NCBI GenBank assembly: GCA_001770655.1
Contig: MERQ01000062.1
Coordinates: 1-56,586, forward strand
Length of the DNA: 56,586 bases
Reading direction: 5' to 3'
Origin: Betaproteobacteria bacterium RIFCSPLOWO2_12_FULL_68_20
GTDB lineage: Bacteria; Pseudomonadota; Gammaproteobacteria; Burkholderiales; SG8-39
Shown one piece after another: positions 22,238 to 30,149 of the stretch. Position numbers and translations under genes: made by a program. How positions within the stretch are numbered: the stretch's first letter is position 1; every line of letters begins with the position of its first letter. The notes beneath the pieces were generated by a model. It ran no database searches, was not told the origin of the DNA, and saw nothing but the letters and a program-made list of their open reading frames with translations.

Positions 22238-25228
22238 TCAACCGGTTTCGACCGCGCGCCACCCCTTGAGCAGCGGGAAATACAACCCCGGCCGCGCCCC
22301 GCCGAGGGCCCGTGCATAACGCTCGAGCTGCGGCGCGTACCGCTTGCACTCCTCGTCCAGAAACGCCTCGACGTTCGCGCCCAGGTGACGGCTGGTCTTG
22401 AAGTCCACCACCCACCGCTCGCCCTTTTCGTCCGTCAGCACGCGATCGATGACGTAGCGCCCCGCCGCGGTGCGGATCCGGTATTCGCTTTTCGCCTCGG
22501 GATGCGGGCCGAGGAGCCAGCGCCCGCGCTCGTCGGCAAGCGTGTTCTTCAGAGCGGAGGCAACCAGCTCGGCGGACGCCTCTACCTCCACTGCTCTGAC
22601 CCCGCGCCGCTCGAGCTCGCGCACAAAGGTCCCCTTCAGCGACTCAACCCGCTTCGCATCCCACCCCCGCAACTCATCCCCCGCAATCCGCTGAAGCCAG
22701 CGGTGCACCACCGTCCCGACGTGCCGCGCGGTTTCGCCGACCCAGGAAAACTCGATCGGTTCTTCCTCGCGGCCTTCGGGAGGTCGGGTCCAGTGGACGG
22801 GGTCGGGAAGCGCCGGCATTTGAAAATCAGGTGCCAACCGCTTAAGACCCACCACCCCCGCCGGCAAAGCCGGCGACCCCTCCTCAGAGAGGAGGGGAAA
22901 AAATTCTGAGCCTGAAAAAACCGCTTCGGCGACAGGCCAGGCGCGAGCCAGAAGCGAGCGTGCCGGCGGCCGCTTCACCTCGCCCTCCTCGTCGCGCTTC
23001 ACACACTCGAGCAGATGCAGCCGGTTCTCCGCCCGCGTAGCGGCCACATACAGCAACCGCGAAGCCTCCATGTCCTCCACCTCGGTGTCGAGCCGCGAGA
23101 GGTAGGAGTAGATCGGGTCCCGCTCGGCGCCGGTCGCCTTGATCGGCGCGAGCAGCATCCCGCTTCCCACCATCTCCTTCCACAAAAACAAAGGCTGATC
23201 GTCCCTCCCCGGCCCCTTGTCCAGCCCCGGCACGATGACCGTCCCGAACTCCAGCCCCTTCGCCTTGTGGATGGTCATGATCTGAAGGCTCTCGTCACCG
23301 GCCTCGACGTCGGGCAGCGCATACAACCGCTCCAGCGCCTCGGCGAGCGCCGCCGGATCGCCGATCGCCCCGGAAGCCTCGAGCTTCTCCAGCTCGTCCA
23401 GATAGATCCCGGCGTCCTCCAGATCGGTGCGGTCGGCGACGCACGCCGGCCCGCCGAGCGCGAGCCACACGCCCTCCACGCGGCTGCGCAGGCTCCCGCG
23501 CTCGCGCTCGGCGATCGCGGGCGCGAGCACGCGCGTGAAGGATTCGAGAAACAGGTCGTCCCGGATCAGCTCCCAGATCGTCCTGCTTCTCTCTCCGCCC
23601 GCGATCTCGAGCAATTTCTCCAAAGACAACCCCAGCCAGGGCGCGCGCAGGAGCGCGAGCCAGGCGACGCGGTCGCCGAGGTGGATGAGCGCGCGCGTGA
23701 GCGCGTAGAGGTCCTGCACCACTTGTCTTTCGCCCAGGCGCTCGATCTCGATCGCGCGGTAGCGGATGCCGGCGGCCTTCAGCGCCGGGACGATCGCGGC
23801 GAGCGACTCGCGGCTGCGCACCAGGATCGCGGCGCGGCCTTCGGCGCTTTTCGCGAGCTCCACCACGCGCGCGGCTTCCGTCGCGCGGTCGGCGACCGGG
23901 TGCCAGGCGACCGCCTCGCCCGGGAGCCTCGCCTTCTCCGGGTCCGGCACCTTCGGCGTGTAGGGCACGGCGCCCGAGCCGCGGTCGGGCTTTTCGGGCA
24001 GGATCTTCGGGAACGCGGCGTTGAACCACTCCACCAGCGCGGGCTGCGAGCGGAAGTTGGTGGAAAGCGTGAGGCGCTCGAGCTCGACCGTGCCCAGGCC
24101 CCCCTGCCAGGCATCGAGGAAGAGCGCGACTTCCGCCTCGCGGAAACGGTAGATCGACTGCATCGGGTCGCCTACGAGAAAGAGTGTGCGCCCGTCGCCG
24201 CGCTCCCAGCCGGCGGTGAGCCGCTCGAGCAGCTCCCACTGCGAGACGGAGGTGTCCTGGAACTCGTCCACCAGCACGTGGCGGATGCGGTGATCGAGCG
24301 AGAGCAAAAGATCAGTAGGGGCGTCGGGCGTGCCGAGCGCGCGCACCGCGCCTTGGGCGATCTCGGTGAAGTCGGTTTCGTTTCTTTCCGCGAACACGAC
24401 TTTCAGCTGCGCCGCGGCGAGCGGCAAGAGCTCCACGATCGCGGCGAGGATCTCCCACTGCTCGTCCGTGTAGCGCTCGGGGGGCATGCGAAGGAGCGCC
24501 GAGAGCGCGAGGCGCAGCGGCTCGTTGTCCGAGAGCTTCTGCGCGCGCGGCTCCTTCTTGCGCCAGGTGCCTTCCTTGGTGAGAAGCTCGCGGGCGAGGG
24601 ACACCACCCCGTCGGCTTCGCCGACACCCCTCCTCAGCGAGGAGGGGAGAAGCGAAAGGGCGTGGGCGAGCAGGCGTTCGCGTTCCTTCTTCAGCGAATT
24701 CTCCAGGTCGGTGCGCGTAGGCGCGGCGCCCGCCTTCCTCAGCCACTGATCGCGCCGCGCGAGCATCGAGGCGATGAGCCCGCTCGCCGTCTCAACGTTG
24801 TTGTCGAGATGAAGCAGCAGCCTCCCCACCGTCGGGGAAAGCTCCACGATCGTGCGCTTCGCCGCCTCGCGGTAGTGCTCGCGCGCGTCCTCGACCACGC
24901 CCGGCTGCGCGCCGAACTTCGAGAGCACCGGCATCTGCCGCGTGAGCGAGGCGCAGAAGGCGTCGATGGTCTGGATGCGCAGCCTGTGCGCGATCTCGGC
25001 GGCGTTCGGCAGCTTCTCCAGCACGCGCCTGCGCATCTCGGCGGCGGCCTTGATGGTGAAGGTGATGGCGAGGATCTCCTCGGGCTTCTCCACGCGCGGC
25101 AGGAGCGCGAGGTAGCGCTGGATCAGGAGCTCGGTCTTCCCCGATCCCGCGGGCGCCTGGACGATGAACGAGCGGGTGGGGTCGAGCGCGCGCTCGCGCA
25201 CGGCTTGGTCGGGGATCCGCACTCTCAC
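22238..25228 (-). CDS. AddA-like UvrD/Rep-type helicase-nuclease
   Basis: A 996-residue protein. Helicase motifs are in order: APAGSGKT (Walker A, 25-32), AITFTIKAAAEM, IQTIDAFC, LVDEFQDTS (Walker B), LVGDPMQSIYRFREA, LSTNFRS, IMTIHKAKGLEF and LYVAATRA. The C-terminus has a RecB-type nuclease signature, VIDRVLTDEKGERWVVDFKTS. Together with the AddB-like protein at 27198-29837 it would process double-strand breaks for RecA. It is shorter than typical AddA (about 1,100-1,200). Two palindromic repeat elements (22851-22900 and 24603-24647) are embedded in frame. Normally addB and addA adjoin; here about 2 kb of plus-strand genes separate them. Confidence 0.92.
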   Translation of the reverse strand: MRVRIPDQAVRERALDPTRSFIVQAPAGSGKTELLIQRYLALLPRVEKPEEILAITFTIKAAAEMRRRVLEKLPNAAEIAHRLRIQTIDAFCASLTRQMPVLSKFGAQPGVVEDAREHYREAAKRTIVELSPTVGRLLLHLDNNVETASGLIASMLARRDQWLRKAGAAPTRTDLENSLKKERERLLAHALSLLPSSLRRGVGEADGVVSLARELLTKEGTWRKKEPRAQKLSDNEPLRLALSALLRMPPERYTDEQWEILAAIVELLPLAAAQLKVVFAERNETDFTEIAQGAVRALGTPDAPTDLLLSLDHRIRHVLVDEFQDTSVSQWELLERLTAGWERGDGRTLFLVGDPMQSIYRFREAEVALFLDAWQGGLGTVELERLTLSTNFRSQPALVEWFNAAFPKILPEKPDRGSGAVPYTPKVPDPEKARLPGEAVAWHPVADRATEAARVVELAKSAEGRAAILVRSRESLAAIVPALKAAGIRYRAIEIERLGERQVVQDLYALTRALIHLGDRVAWLALLRAPWLGLSLEKLLEIAGGERSRTIWELIRDDLFLESFTRVLAPAIAERERGSLRSRVEGVWLALGGPACVADRTDLEDAGIYLDELEKLEASGAIGDPAALAEALERLYALPDVEAGDESLQIMTIHKAKGLEFGTVIVPGLDKGPGRDDQPLFLWKEMVGSGMLLAPIKATGAERDPIYSYLSRLDTEVEDMEASRLLYVAATRAENRLHLLECVKRDEEGEVKRPPARSLLARAWPVAEAVFSGSEFFPLLSEEGSPALPAGVVGLKRLAPDFQMPALPDPVHWTRPPEGREEEPIEFSWVGETARHVGTVVHRWLQRIAGDELRGWDAKRVESLKGTFVRELERRGVRAVEVEASAELVASALKNTLADERGRWLLGPHPEAKSEYRIRTAAGRYVIDRVLTDEKGERWVVDFKTSRHLGANVEAFLDEECKRYAPQLERYARALGGARPGLYFPLLKGWRAVETG
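22851..22900. repeat. Two-hairpin palindromic repeat, copy A, inside addA
   Basis: CACCACCCC is followed by hairpin CGCCGGC-AAA-GCCGGCG (22859-22875), one base, then hairpin CCCCTCCTC-AGA-GAGGAGGGG (22877-22897). It encodes residues of about 776-793 of the AddA-like protein, in the linker between helicase and nuclease parts, read as PLLSEEGSPALPAGVV. Copies B and C have the same second hairpin and a structurally equal first hairpin. Confidence 0.85.
24603..24647. repeat. Two-hairpin palindromic repeat, copy B, inside addA
   Basis: ACCACCCC precedes hairpin GTCGGC-TTC-GCCGAC (24611-24625) and hairpin CCCCTCCTC-AGC-GAGGAGGGG (24627-24647). It covers about residues 194-209 of the AddA-like protein (PSSLRRGVGEADGVV). 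The reading frame through the repeat differs from that used in copy A, yet no stop is created. Confidence 0.85.
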
Positions 25229-25281
25229 AGGGGTGTCCCCGGAGTAAAATTGCGGGACACGCCAACGAGCCCGAGGCCGCC

Positions 25282-25512
25282 ATGGCTGACAAGGACCGCA
25301 TCGAGATCAACCCGAAGATCATGGGCGGGAAGCCCGTGATTCGCGGCACGCGCGTGCCGGTCGAATTGATCCTGCGCAGGCTCGCCGAAGGGGCCACCGA
25401 CGAGCTGCTCCTCGACGCCTATCCGACGTTGACGAAGGAAGACATCAGGGCGGCGCTCGCCTACGCGGCGGGCTCCATCGCGCACGAGGAAGTGCACGCA
25501 GTAGAGAAGTAA
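25282..25512 (+). CDS. DUF433-family antitoxin
   Basis: A 76-residue protein with the DUF433 pattern IEINPKIMGGKPVIRGTRVPVELILRRLAEG (about 8-38), a helix-turn-helix-like antitoxin domain. It is followed 22 bases later by a DUF5615 PIN-like protein, the usual toxin partner. TAAAAT at 25244-25249 is a plausible -10. The module lies in the gap between the two add genes and on the opposite strand. Confidence 0.88.
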   Translation: MADKDRIEINPKIMGGKPVIRGTRVPVELILRRLAEGATDELLLDAYPTLTKEDIRAALAYAAGSIAHEEVHAVEK

Positions 25513-25534
25513 CCGCAAGCGGCGGCGTAGGGCG

Positions 25535-25891
25535 ATGCGCTTTCTCGCCGACGAGAACTGCGATATCGCAGTGGTGCGCGCCCTGCGGGATGCAGGGCAC
25601 GACGTGACGATGGTCAAGGACCGATGCCGGGGAGCCGAGGACGAAGCGGTCGCGGCGCTGGCGTTGAGCGAGAAACGCGTGCTGATCACCGAAGACAAGG
25701 GATTCGGGCAGATCGCGCAGGCCTTGTCCGCCGCGCGCATTGGCGTCGTGCTGGTTCGCTTTCCGACCGACGCGCGGTCGGAGATCGGCGCTACGGTGGT
25801 CAACGCGGTTGCCGGGATGGGCGAGGCGTTCGAAGGCGGCGTTGCCGTGGTCGAGCCGGGGCAGTTCCGGGTGACTAGGTGGGAGTCGTAG
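25535..25891 (+). CDS. DUF5615 PIN-like toxin
   Basis: A 118-residue PIN-like protein. It opens MRFLADENCDIAVVRALRDAGHDV, with acidic D6/E7 of the active site, and contains RVLITEDKGFGQIAQ (further acidic residues) and GVVLVRFP. DUF5615 proteins pair with DUF433 antitoxins and are predicted ribonucleases. The upstream partner is at 25282-25512. Confidence 0.88.
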   Translation: MRFLADENCDIAVVRALRDAGHDVTMVKDRCRGAEDEAVAALALSEKRVLITEDKGFGQIAQALSAARIGVVLVRFPTDARSEIGATVVNAVAGMGEAFEGGVAVVEPGQFRVTRWES

Positions 25892-25905
25892 GTTCCTGAT
25901 TCCGA

Positions 25906-26424
25906 ATGCGCACCAACCCCGACGACACCATGCCGGCGCTCGAAGCCGAGCTCGCCGGCGGCGGCACCTGGCGCCTCGCCGACGAGCACCCGGCGAAGCT
26001 CTCGCTGCTGGTCTTCTACCGCGGCCTGCACTGCCCGATCTGCCGCGTGTGGCTGGGCGAGCTCGACCGGCTCGTCCCCGAATTCACCGCGCGCGGCGTG
26101 AGCGCGATCGCGCTCTCGTGCGACGCGCGCGAGCGCGGCGAGCGCGCAAAAGACCAGTGGGGCCTGGAAAACCTGCGCGTCGGCTACGGCATCGAGCCCG
26201 AGGACGCGAGGAAAGCCGGCCTCTACATCTCCGAAGGCCGCGGCAAGGACGAGCCGCAGCTCTTCACCGAGCCGGCGGTGCTCCTGGTGAAGCCCGGCGA
26301 CGGCACGCTCTACGCGGCGTGGGTGCAGTCGCAGCCGCGCGCGCGCCCGCATTTCGAGGAGGTGCTCGCCGCGGCCGACAAGCTGATCGAGCGCGGGCTG
26401 CCCGCGCCGCGCGGCTCGGCCTGA
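25906..26424 (+). CDS. Peroxiredoxin-like protein (AhpC/TSA family)
   Basis: A 172-residue thioredoxin-fold protein. LLVFYRGLHCPICRVWLGEL (about 33-52) holds a CPIC pair in the position of the peroxidatic cysteine, and the chain continues with GVSAIALSCD and a C-terminal PAVLLVKPGDGTLYAAWVQ. This is the peroxiredoxin-like subgroup in which a thioredoxin-style CxxC replaces the PxxxT/SxxC motif. It likely reduces peroxides or disulfides in the cytoplasm. It starts 15 bases after the toxin gene and 13 bases before a glutathione S-transferase gene. Confidence 0.88.
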   Translation: MRTNPDDTMPALEAELAGGGTWRLADEHPAKLSLLVFYRGLHCPICRVWLGELDRLVPEFTARGVSAIALSCDARERGERAKDQWGLENLRVGYGIEPEDARKAGLYISEGRGKDEPQLFTEPAVLLVKPGDGTLYAAWVQSQPRARPHFEEVLAAADKLIERGLPAPRGSA

Positions 26425-26436
26425 ACGGAGCAAGCG

Positions 26437-27138
26437 ATGACGATCAGGATGTGGGACCTCGCAGCGGCCGAACCCGACCGGCGCTTCTCGCCCCACTGCT
26501 GGCGCGCGAAGATGGCGCTCGCGCACAAGGGGCTGGAAGTCGAGACGATCCCCTGGCGCTTCACCGAAAAAGAGACGATCGCCTTCTCCGGCCAGGGGCT
26601 CGTGCCGGTGATCCTCGACGACGGGAAAGAGGTCCACGACTCCTGGGCGATCGGCTGCTACCTGGACGAGAGGTATCCCGAGCGGGCGCCGCTTTTCGCC
26701 TGCGAACAGGCGAAAGCGCTCGCCTATGCGTTCAAGTTCTGGGTCGAGACGGCGGTGCACGGGCCGATCTTCCGCGGCGTGGTGCTGGACATCCACGGCT
26801 CGCTCGACGAAAAGGACAAGGGCTACTTCCGCGCCTCGCGCGAGAAGCGCGCCGGCAAGCCGCTGGAGGAGATCGCGGCGAACCCGAAGCAGGCGGTGGC
26901 GGATCTGCGCGGGGCGCTCACCCCGGTGCGCTCGGCGCTGGTGCAGCAGCCCTACGTGTGCGGCAGCGCGCCGGCGTTCGCCGACTACATCCTCTTCGGA
27001 GCGTTCCAGTGGGCGCGCGCGATCTCGCCGCTTCGCCTGCTCGAGCCCGACGACCCGGTGTACGCCTGGCGCGAGCGCATGCTCGATCTGCACGGCGGCC
27101 TCGCGAGGAACGCCAAGGCCTACCCGGTCTGGGCTTAG
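26437..27138 (+). CDS. Glutathione S-transferase family protein
   Basis: A 233-residue protein with a thioredoxin-like N-terminal domain (SPHCWRAKMALAHKGLEVETIPW; GLVPVILDDGKEVHDSWAIGCYLDERYPE) and an all-helical C-terminal domain. S18 and C20 in the SPHCWRAK stretch are candidates for the catalytic residue, as in beta-etherase/LigE-like and Ser/Cys-type GSTs. GLVPVI supplies the cis-proline, HDSWAI the glutathione-binding Ser. It probably acts with the preceding peroxiredoxin in thiol metabolism. Confidence 0.88.
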   Translation: MTIRMWDLAAAEPDRRFSPHCWRAKMALAHKGLEVETIPWRFTEKETIAFSGQGLVPVILDDGKEVHDSWAIGCYLDERYPERAPLFACEQAKALAYAFKFWVETAVHGPIFRGVVLDIHGSLDEKDKGYFRASREKRAGKPLEEIAANPKQAVADLRGALTPVRSALVQQPYVCGSAPAFADYILFGAFQWARAISPLRLLEPDDPVYAWRERMLDLHGGLARNAKAYPVWA

Positions 27139-27142
27139 GCGC

Positions 27143-27190
27143 ACCACCCCGGCGCCTGCGGCGCCACCCCTCCTCGAAGAGGAGGGGAAA
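27143..27190. repeat. Two-hairpin palindromic repeat, copy C, intergenic
   Basis: CACCACCCC, hairpin GGCGCC-TGC-GGCGCC (27151-27165), then hairpin CCCCTCCTC-GAA-GAGGAGGGG (27167-27187). It lies between the converging GST and AddB-like genes and may serve as a transcription stop. The first hairpin differs in sequence from copies A and B but keeps the same stem and loop size. Confidence 0.88.
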
Positions 27191-27197
27191 TCCCTCG

Positions 27198-29837
27198 TCA
27201 TTCGCCCTCCCCCTCTTCATCGGCGAGCGCGCTCAGGCGCTCGTGCACGCGGCACAGCGTGTGCAGGTCGCAGTGGCGGCAGGTCTTCAGGCCGTCCCTC
27301 GGGTCCACGCGCGCGTCGCCCGAGGAGAAGCCCTGCGCGAGCGATTCCAGCTCCTTTTTCCACCCTGCGAGAAGCGTCTCCCACGAGTCGTAGCGAGTGA
27401 GGCCCGGCAGCGCGCCCTCCTCGCGCGAATAGCCCATGTAGCGCATGTCGCCCGCGCGCAGCTTGGCGAACGCCACGGCGGTGACGTTCTCCTTCGCGCT
27501 CAGAGCATAGAGCGGAAGCTGCGGGTCCTCGGGACGCTCGCCCATCCACTGGCGCGGCGTAAGGTTGCGCGAGGTTTTGTAGTCGATGAGCGCGTGCGTG
27601 CCGTCCGGCAGCCGGTCCATGCGGTCGATGCGGCCGGAAAGCTCGAGCGTCCCGATGGCGAGGGTGCGGCGCTCTTCGAGCGCGGCGACCTCGAATTTTC
27701 CGCGCTTCCTTTCGACTTCGAGCCAGTCGCGCGCGAGCTTCGCCAGCCGCTCGCGCTCGAGCGCGGCGAAGCGGCCTTCGAGGCCGAGCTCTTTCACTGC
27801 GCGCGCGGCGGAACGTTCGATGATCGGGCTTAAATCTCCGGAAAGCGCGGAGCTTCCTTTGAGCTCGGTCCAGATCTCCTTCATCAGCTCGTGCAGAAGT
27901 CGCCCCCGGTCGAGCGCATCCGGCCCCGCCTCCGGAGCTTCCAGCGCCCGTGCACCCAGTCGATGGCGTGCGAACGCCCTGAACGGACAAGCTGACTGAT
28001 CCGTCAGCACCCGGCTCCCTCCTCGTGCCTTGCCGCCCGCCAGCGCCGGCGCGGCTCCATCCGCGACGGATTCCAGGCGCCTCACTTCGAATATCAGGTC
28101 TCGATAGTGCGGGCGCCGGAGGGTCTCGACGGCTCCTTGAGGAGCCGTCGAGATCGATGGAAAGGCGAAAAGCAGCGGGCTCGGCGCGAGCTCCCGATCC
28201 TTCTCCATCCTCGAAAAAGAAAAAACCACTTCCTTTGCGGCGCCGAGCCAGCCTTCAGTGAGGCGTTTGTCGAGCGCGAGTGAAGTCTCTGCGGAAGCTT
28301 CCGGAATTCCGGCTTTCTTCTGCAGCGCGATCGGCAGGAACGGGTTCGGGCGCGCGGGGAGCGGCCAGGCTTCTTCGGTCATGCCGCTCACCCACAGGCA
28401 GTCGAAGCGCAGGCCAGCGGATTCGAGGACGCCGAGCACCTGGATCGGTGCGTCGGGGGTTTCGGGCTGGAAGAGCGTCTCCTCGCACAGGCGGCGCAGT
28501 TTCGCGAGCGCCTGATGGAAACTCATCTTTCCGGCGACGCGCTCCAGGCGCGCCAGCTCGCCGAGCAGCTCGTTCAGCTTGGCGCGCGCCTGGAATTCGT
28601 CGGAATCGAGCGCGCGCTCGCCCGGGAAGCCGGCGGCCTCCAGCAGCGCGGTGAAGTGCCGGCCCCACTCGTGCGGCGTGTGCTCGCGCTGCAGGTCCTT
28701 TGCGCAGGCGAAGAGCGCCTCGAGCCGCCGGCGCAGCTGCGGGCAGGCTTCGGTGAAGCCGATCAGCTTCGCGAGCGGGATGCGCGCGTCGAGCTTTTCC
28801 CGCAGCGCGGCGTCGAGCCGCGCGCGCTGCGCCATTTCCGATTCTGCGCCGCCGAGGAAGGGCGAGCGCACGAGGCCGGAAGCGAGCGCGAAATCGACCT
28901 CGCGCGCGGCGAGCTCGAGGATGCCGAGCGCGGCGCGCACGAGCGGGTAGGCCGCGAGCGGCTCGCCGAGCGAGAGGTTGAAAGGCATCGGCTCGCGCTT
29001 CGCGCCGGGAAGGTTCCAGCCGGGGCGCATGGCGCGCGAGAAGACGCGCACCGCTTCGCTTCTCCTTCGCTGCAGGTCGGGGACGACGACGCCGATCCTT
29101 TTTGCGCCCGCCTCCAGCCGCGCGCGCGCCCAGCCCGCCGCCTCCTCCAGCTCCTCGCGAGCCGACTTGAACGCGGCGCGCACCGCCTTTCCCTCGGTGA
29201 GCGGGGGATCGCAGCGCCTCACCTCGATTCCGGTCTTTCCGCACGCTTCGAAGAACTCCTGCGTCTGCGGCGGCAGGATGTCGAAGGCGTAGGCGACGAG
29301 GAGCTTCGGCTTCTTCGCGTCGAGCGTCGCGGCGAGGTCCGGAAGTCGCGCCGAGTCGATGTTCGCGCCCGCGCGCTTCTCGTACTCGCGCGCCCAGGCG
29401 GCAAAGGCGCGCGCGTCGTCGCCCGCCGCGAATTTCCCGAGCGCGCCGGCGATCCGCCACGCGTGCGCGAGCCGCCAGGCCTGCATCGCCCGCGCGGCCG
29501 CCTCGCCCGGCGAGGCGAGCGCCCCGCCCGCTTCCGAGGCGGCGATCGTCTCCTCCCACAGGTGCCGCTCCTGCGCCGGGGTGAGGAGCATCGGCAACTC
29601 GCCCGCGCGCTCGGAATAGAGCGCGTCCTCGTAGAGGCGCGCCACGAAAGCGCCGAAGGGCAGGATGTCGGCGTCCTCCCACACTGCGAGGCCGCTCGCG
29701 ATCTGGCGCTCGTCGAATTCGCGCGCGAGCTCGGCGGCGAGGCGCCGGTTGGGGGTGACGACGGTGACTCCCGCCGCGTGTCCCTCGGCGAGTCGGGAGA
29801 GCAGATCAGCTTTGTCGATTGGCGCGAGTGGCATCAC
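27198..29837 (-). CDS. AddB-like PD-(D/E)XK nuclease/helicase-like repair protein
   Basis: An 879-residue protein of the AddB-like DNA-repair family found beside AddA in proteobacteria. The N-terminus TVVTPNRRLAAELAREFD replaces a full Walker A, as in this family. The C-terminal nuclease carries GRIDRMDRLPDGTHALIDYKTS. Cysteines for an iron-sulfur cluster are in SACPFRAFARHRLGA (about 630) and CRHCDLHTLC near the C-terminus. It would work with the AddA-like protein in break resection. A 30-base palindrome at 28124-28153 is part of the coding sequence. Only repeat copy C (27143-27190) separates its stop from the GST gene. Confidence 0.9.
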   Translation of the reverse strand: MMPLAPIDKADLLSRLAEGHAAGVTVVTPNRRLAAELAREFDERQIASGLAVWEDADILPFGAFVARLYEDALYSERAGELPMLLTPAQERHLWEETIAASEAGGALASPGEAAARAMQAWRLAHAWRIAGALGKFAAGDDARAFAAWAREYEKRAGANIDSARLPDLAATLDAKKPKLLVAYAFDILPPQTQEFFEACGKTGIEVRRCDPPLTEGKAVRAAFKSAREELEEAAGWARARLEAGAKRIGVVVPDLQRRRSEAVRVFSRAMRPGWNLPGAKREPMPFNLSLGEPLAAYPLVRAALGILELAAREVDFALASGLVRSPFLGGAESEMAQRARLDAALREKLDARIPLAKLIGFTEACPQLRRRLEALFACAKDLQREHTPHEWGRHFTALLEAAGFPGERALDSDEFQARAKLNELLGELARLERVAGKMSFHQALAKLRRLCEETLFQPETPDAPIQVLGVLESAGLRFDCLWVSGMTEEAWPLPARPNPFLPIALQKKAGIPEASAETSLALDKRLTEGWLGAAKEVVFSFSRMEKDRELAPSPLLFAFPSISTAPQGAVETLRRPHYRDLIFEVRRLESVADGAAPALAGGKARGGSRVLTDQSACPFRAFARHRLGARALEAPEAGPDALDRGRLLHELMKEIWTELKGSSALSGDLSPIIERSAARAVKELGLEGRFAALERERLAKLARDWLEVERKRGKFEVAALEERRTLAIGTLELSGRIDRMDRLPDGTHALIDYKTSRNLTPRQWMGERPEDPQLPLYALSAKENVTAVAFAKLRAGDMRYMGYSREEGALPGLTRYDSWETLLAGWKKELESLAQGFSSGDARVDPRDGLKTCRHCDLHTLCRVHERLSALADEEGEGE
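28124..28153. repeat. Long perfect palindrome inside the AddB-like gene
   Basis: TCTCGACGGCTCCT (28124-28137) and AGGAGCCGTCGAGA (28140-28153) are perfect reverse complements around TG: 14 bp of stem. It encodes about residues 562-571 (STAPQGAVETL region) between conserved parts of the protein. Its sequence is unrelated to repeats A-C, so a second repeat family is likely. Confidence 0.8.
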
Positions 29838-29903
29838 GGGTCAGTTTAGACGAGCCGCGCCGCTTGACTAGGCCTATCGAACGTCTGTAGAAATCGTGCT
29901 GAA

Positions 29904-30074
29904 ATGAAAAAGATCGAGATCGCGAAGCGGCGCCGGAAGACCTCGCGAGCAGTATCGGGGAAGGTCAAGCGCGCGGCTGCGCGCAAGTGGCTCGCGAAGC
30001 TCAGAAAGCGTGGCGCGCGAATCACGGGCGACATCATCAGCCCGAGCGGTGACGTTTGGGACGCAGAGCGCTAA
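29904..30074 (+). CDS. Small basic protein, unknown
   Basis: A 56-residue frame too short for most callers: ATG 29904 to TAA 30072-30074. It is Lys/Arg-rich in the first 38 residues (KKIEIAKRRRKTSRAV, RKWLAKLRKRGARI) and ends GDIISPSGDVWDAER. The A-rich beginning differs from flanking DNA. I recognise no family; a ribosome- or DNA-binding micro-protein or a chance frame are both possible. The 312-base space between the AddB-like gene and the Bug receptor holds nothing else I can name. Confidence 0.35.
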   Translation: MKKIEIAKRRRKTSRAVSGKVKRAAARKWLAKLRKRGARITGDIISPSGDVWDAER

Positions 30075-30149
30075 GCGGGTCGGCCGCCGAGAGTTGCGCT
30101 TGTCTCAGTCCTTCCGGGTAAACTCGCCCGACAGGAGGAGAATCAGGCC

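Noticed and set aside
22238-25228. Repeats in addA as disrupting insertions making it a pseudogene
   Set aside because: All helicase motifs and the nuclease motif are present and the frame is uninterrupted; the repeats fall in linker-like places.
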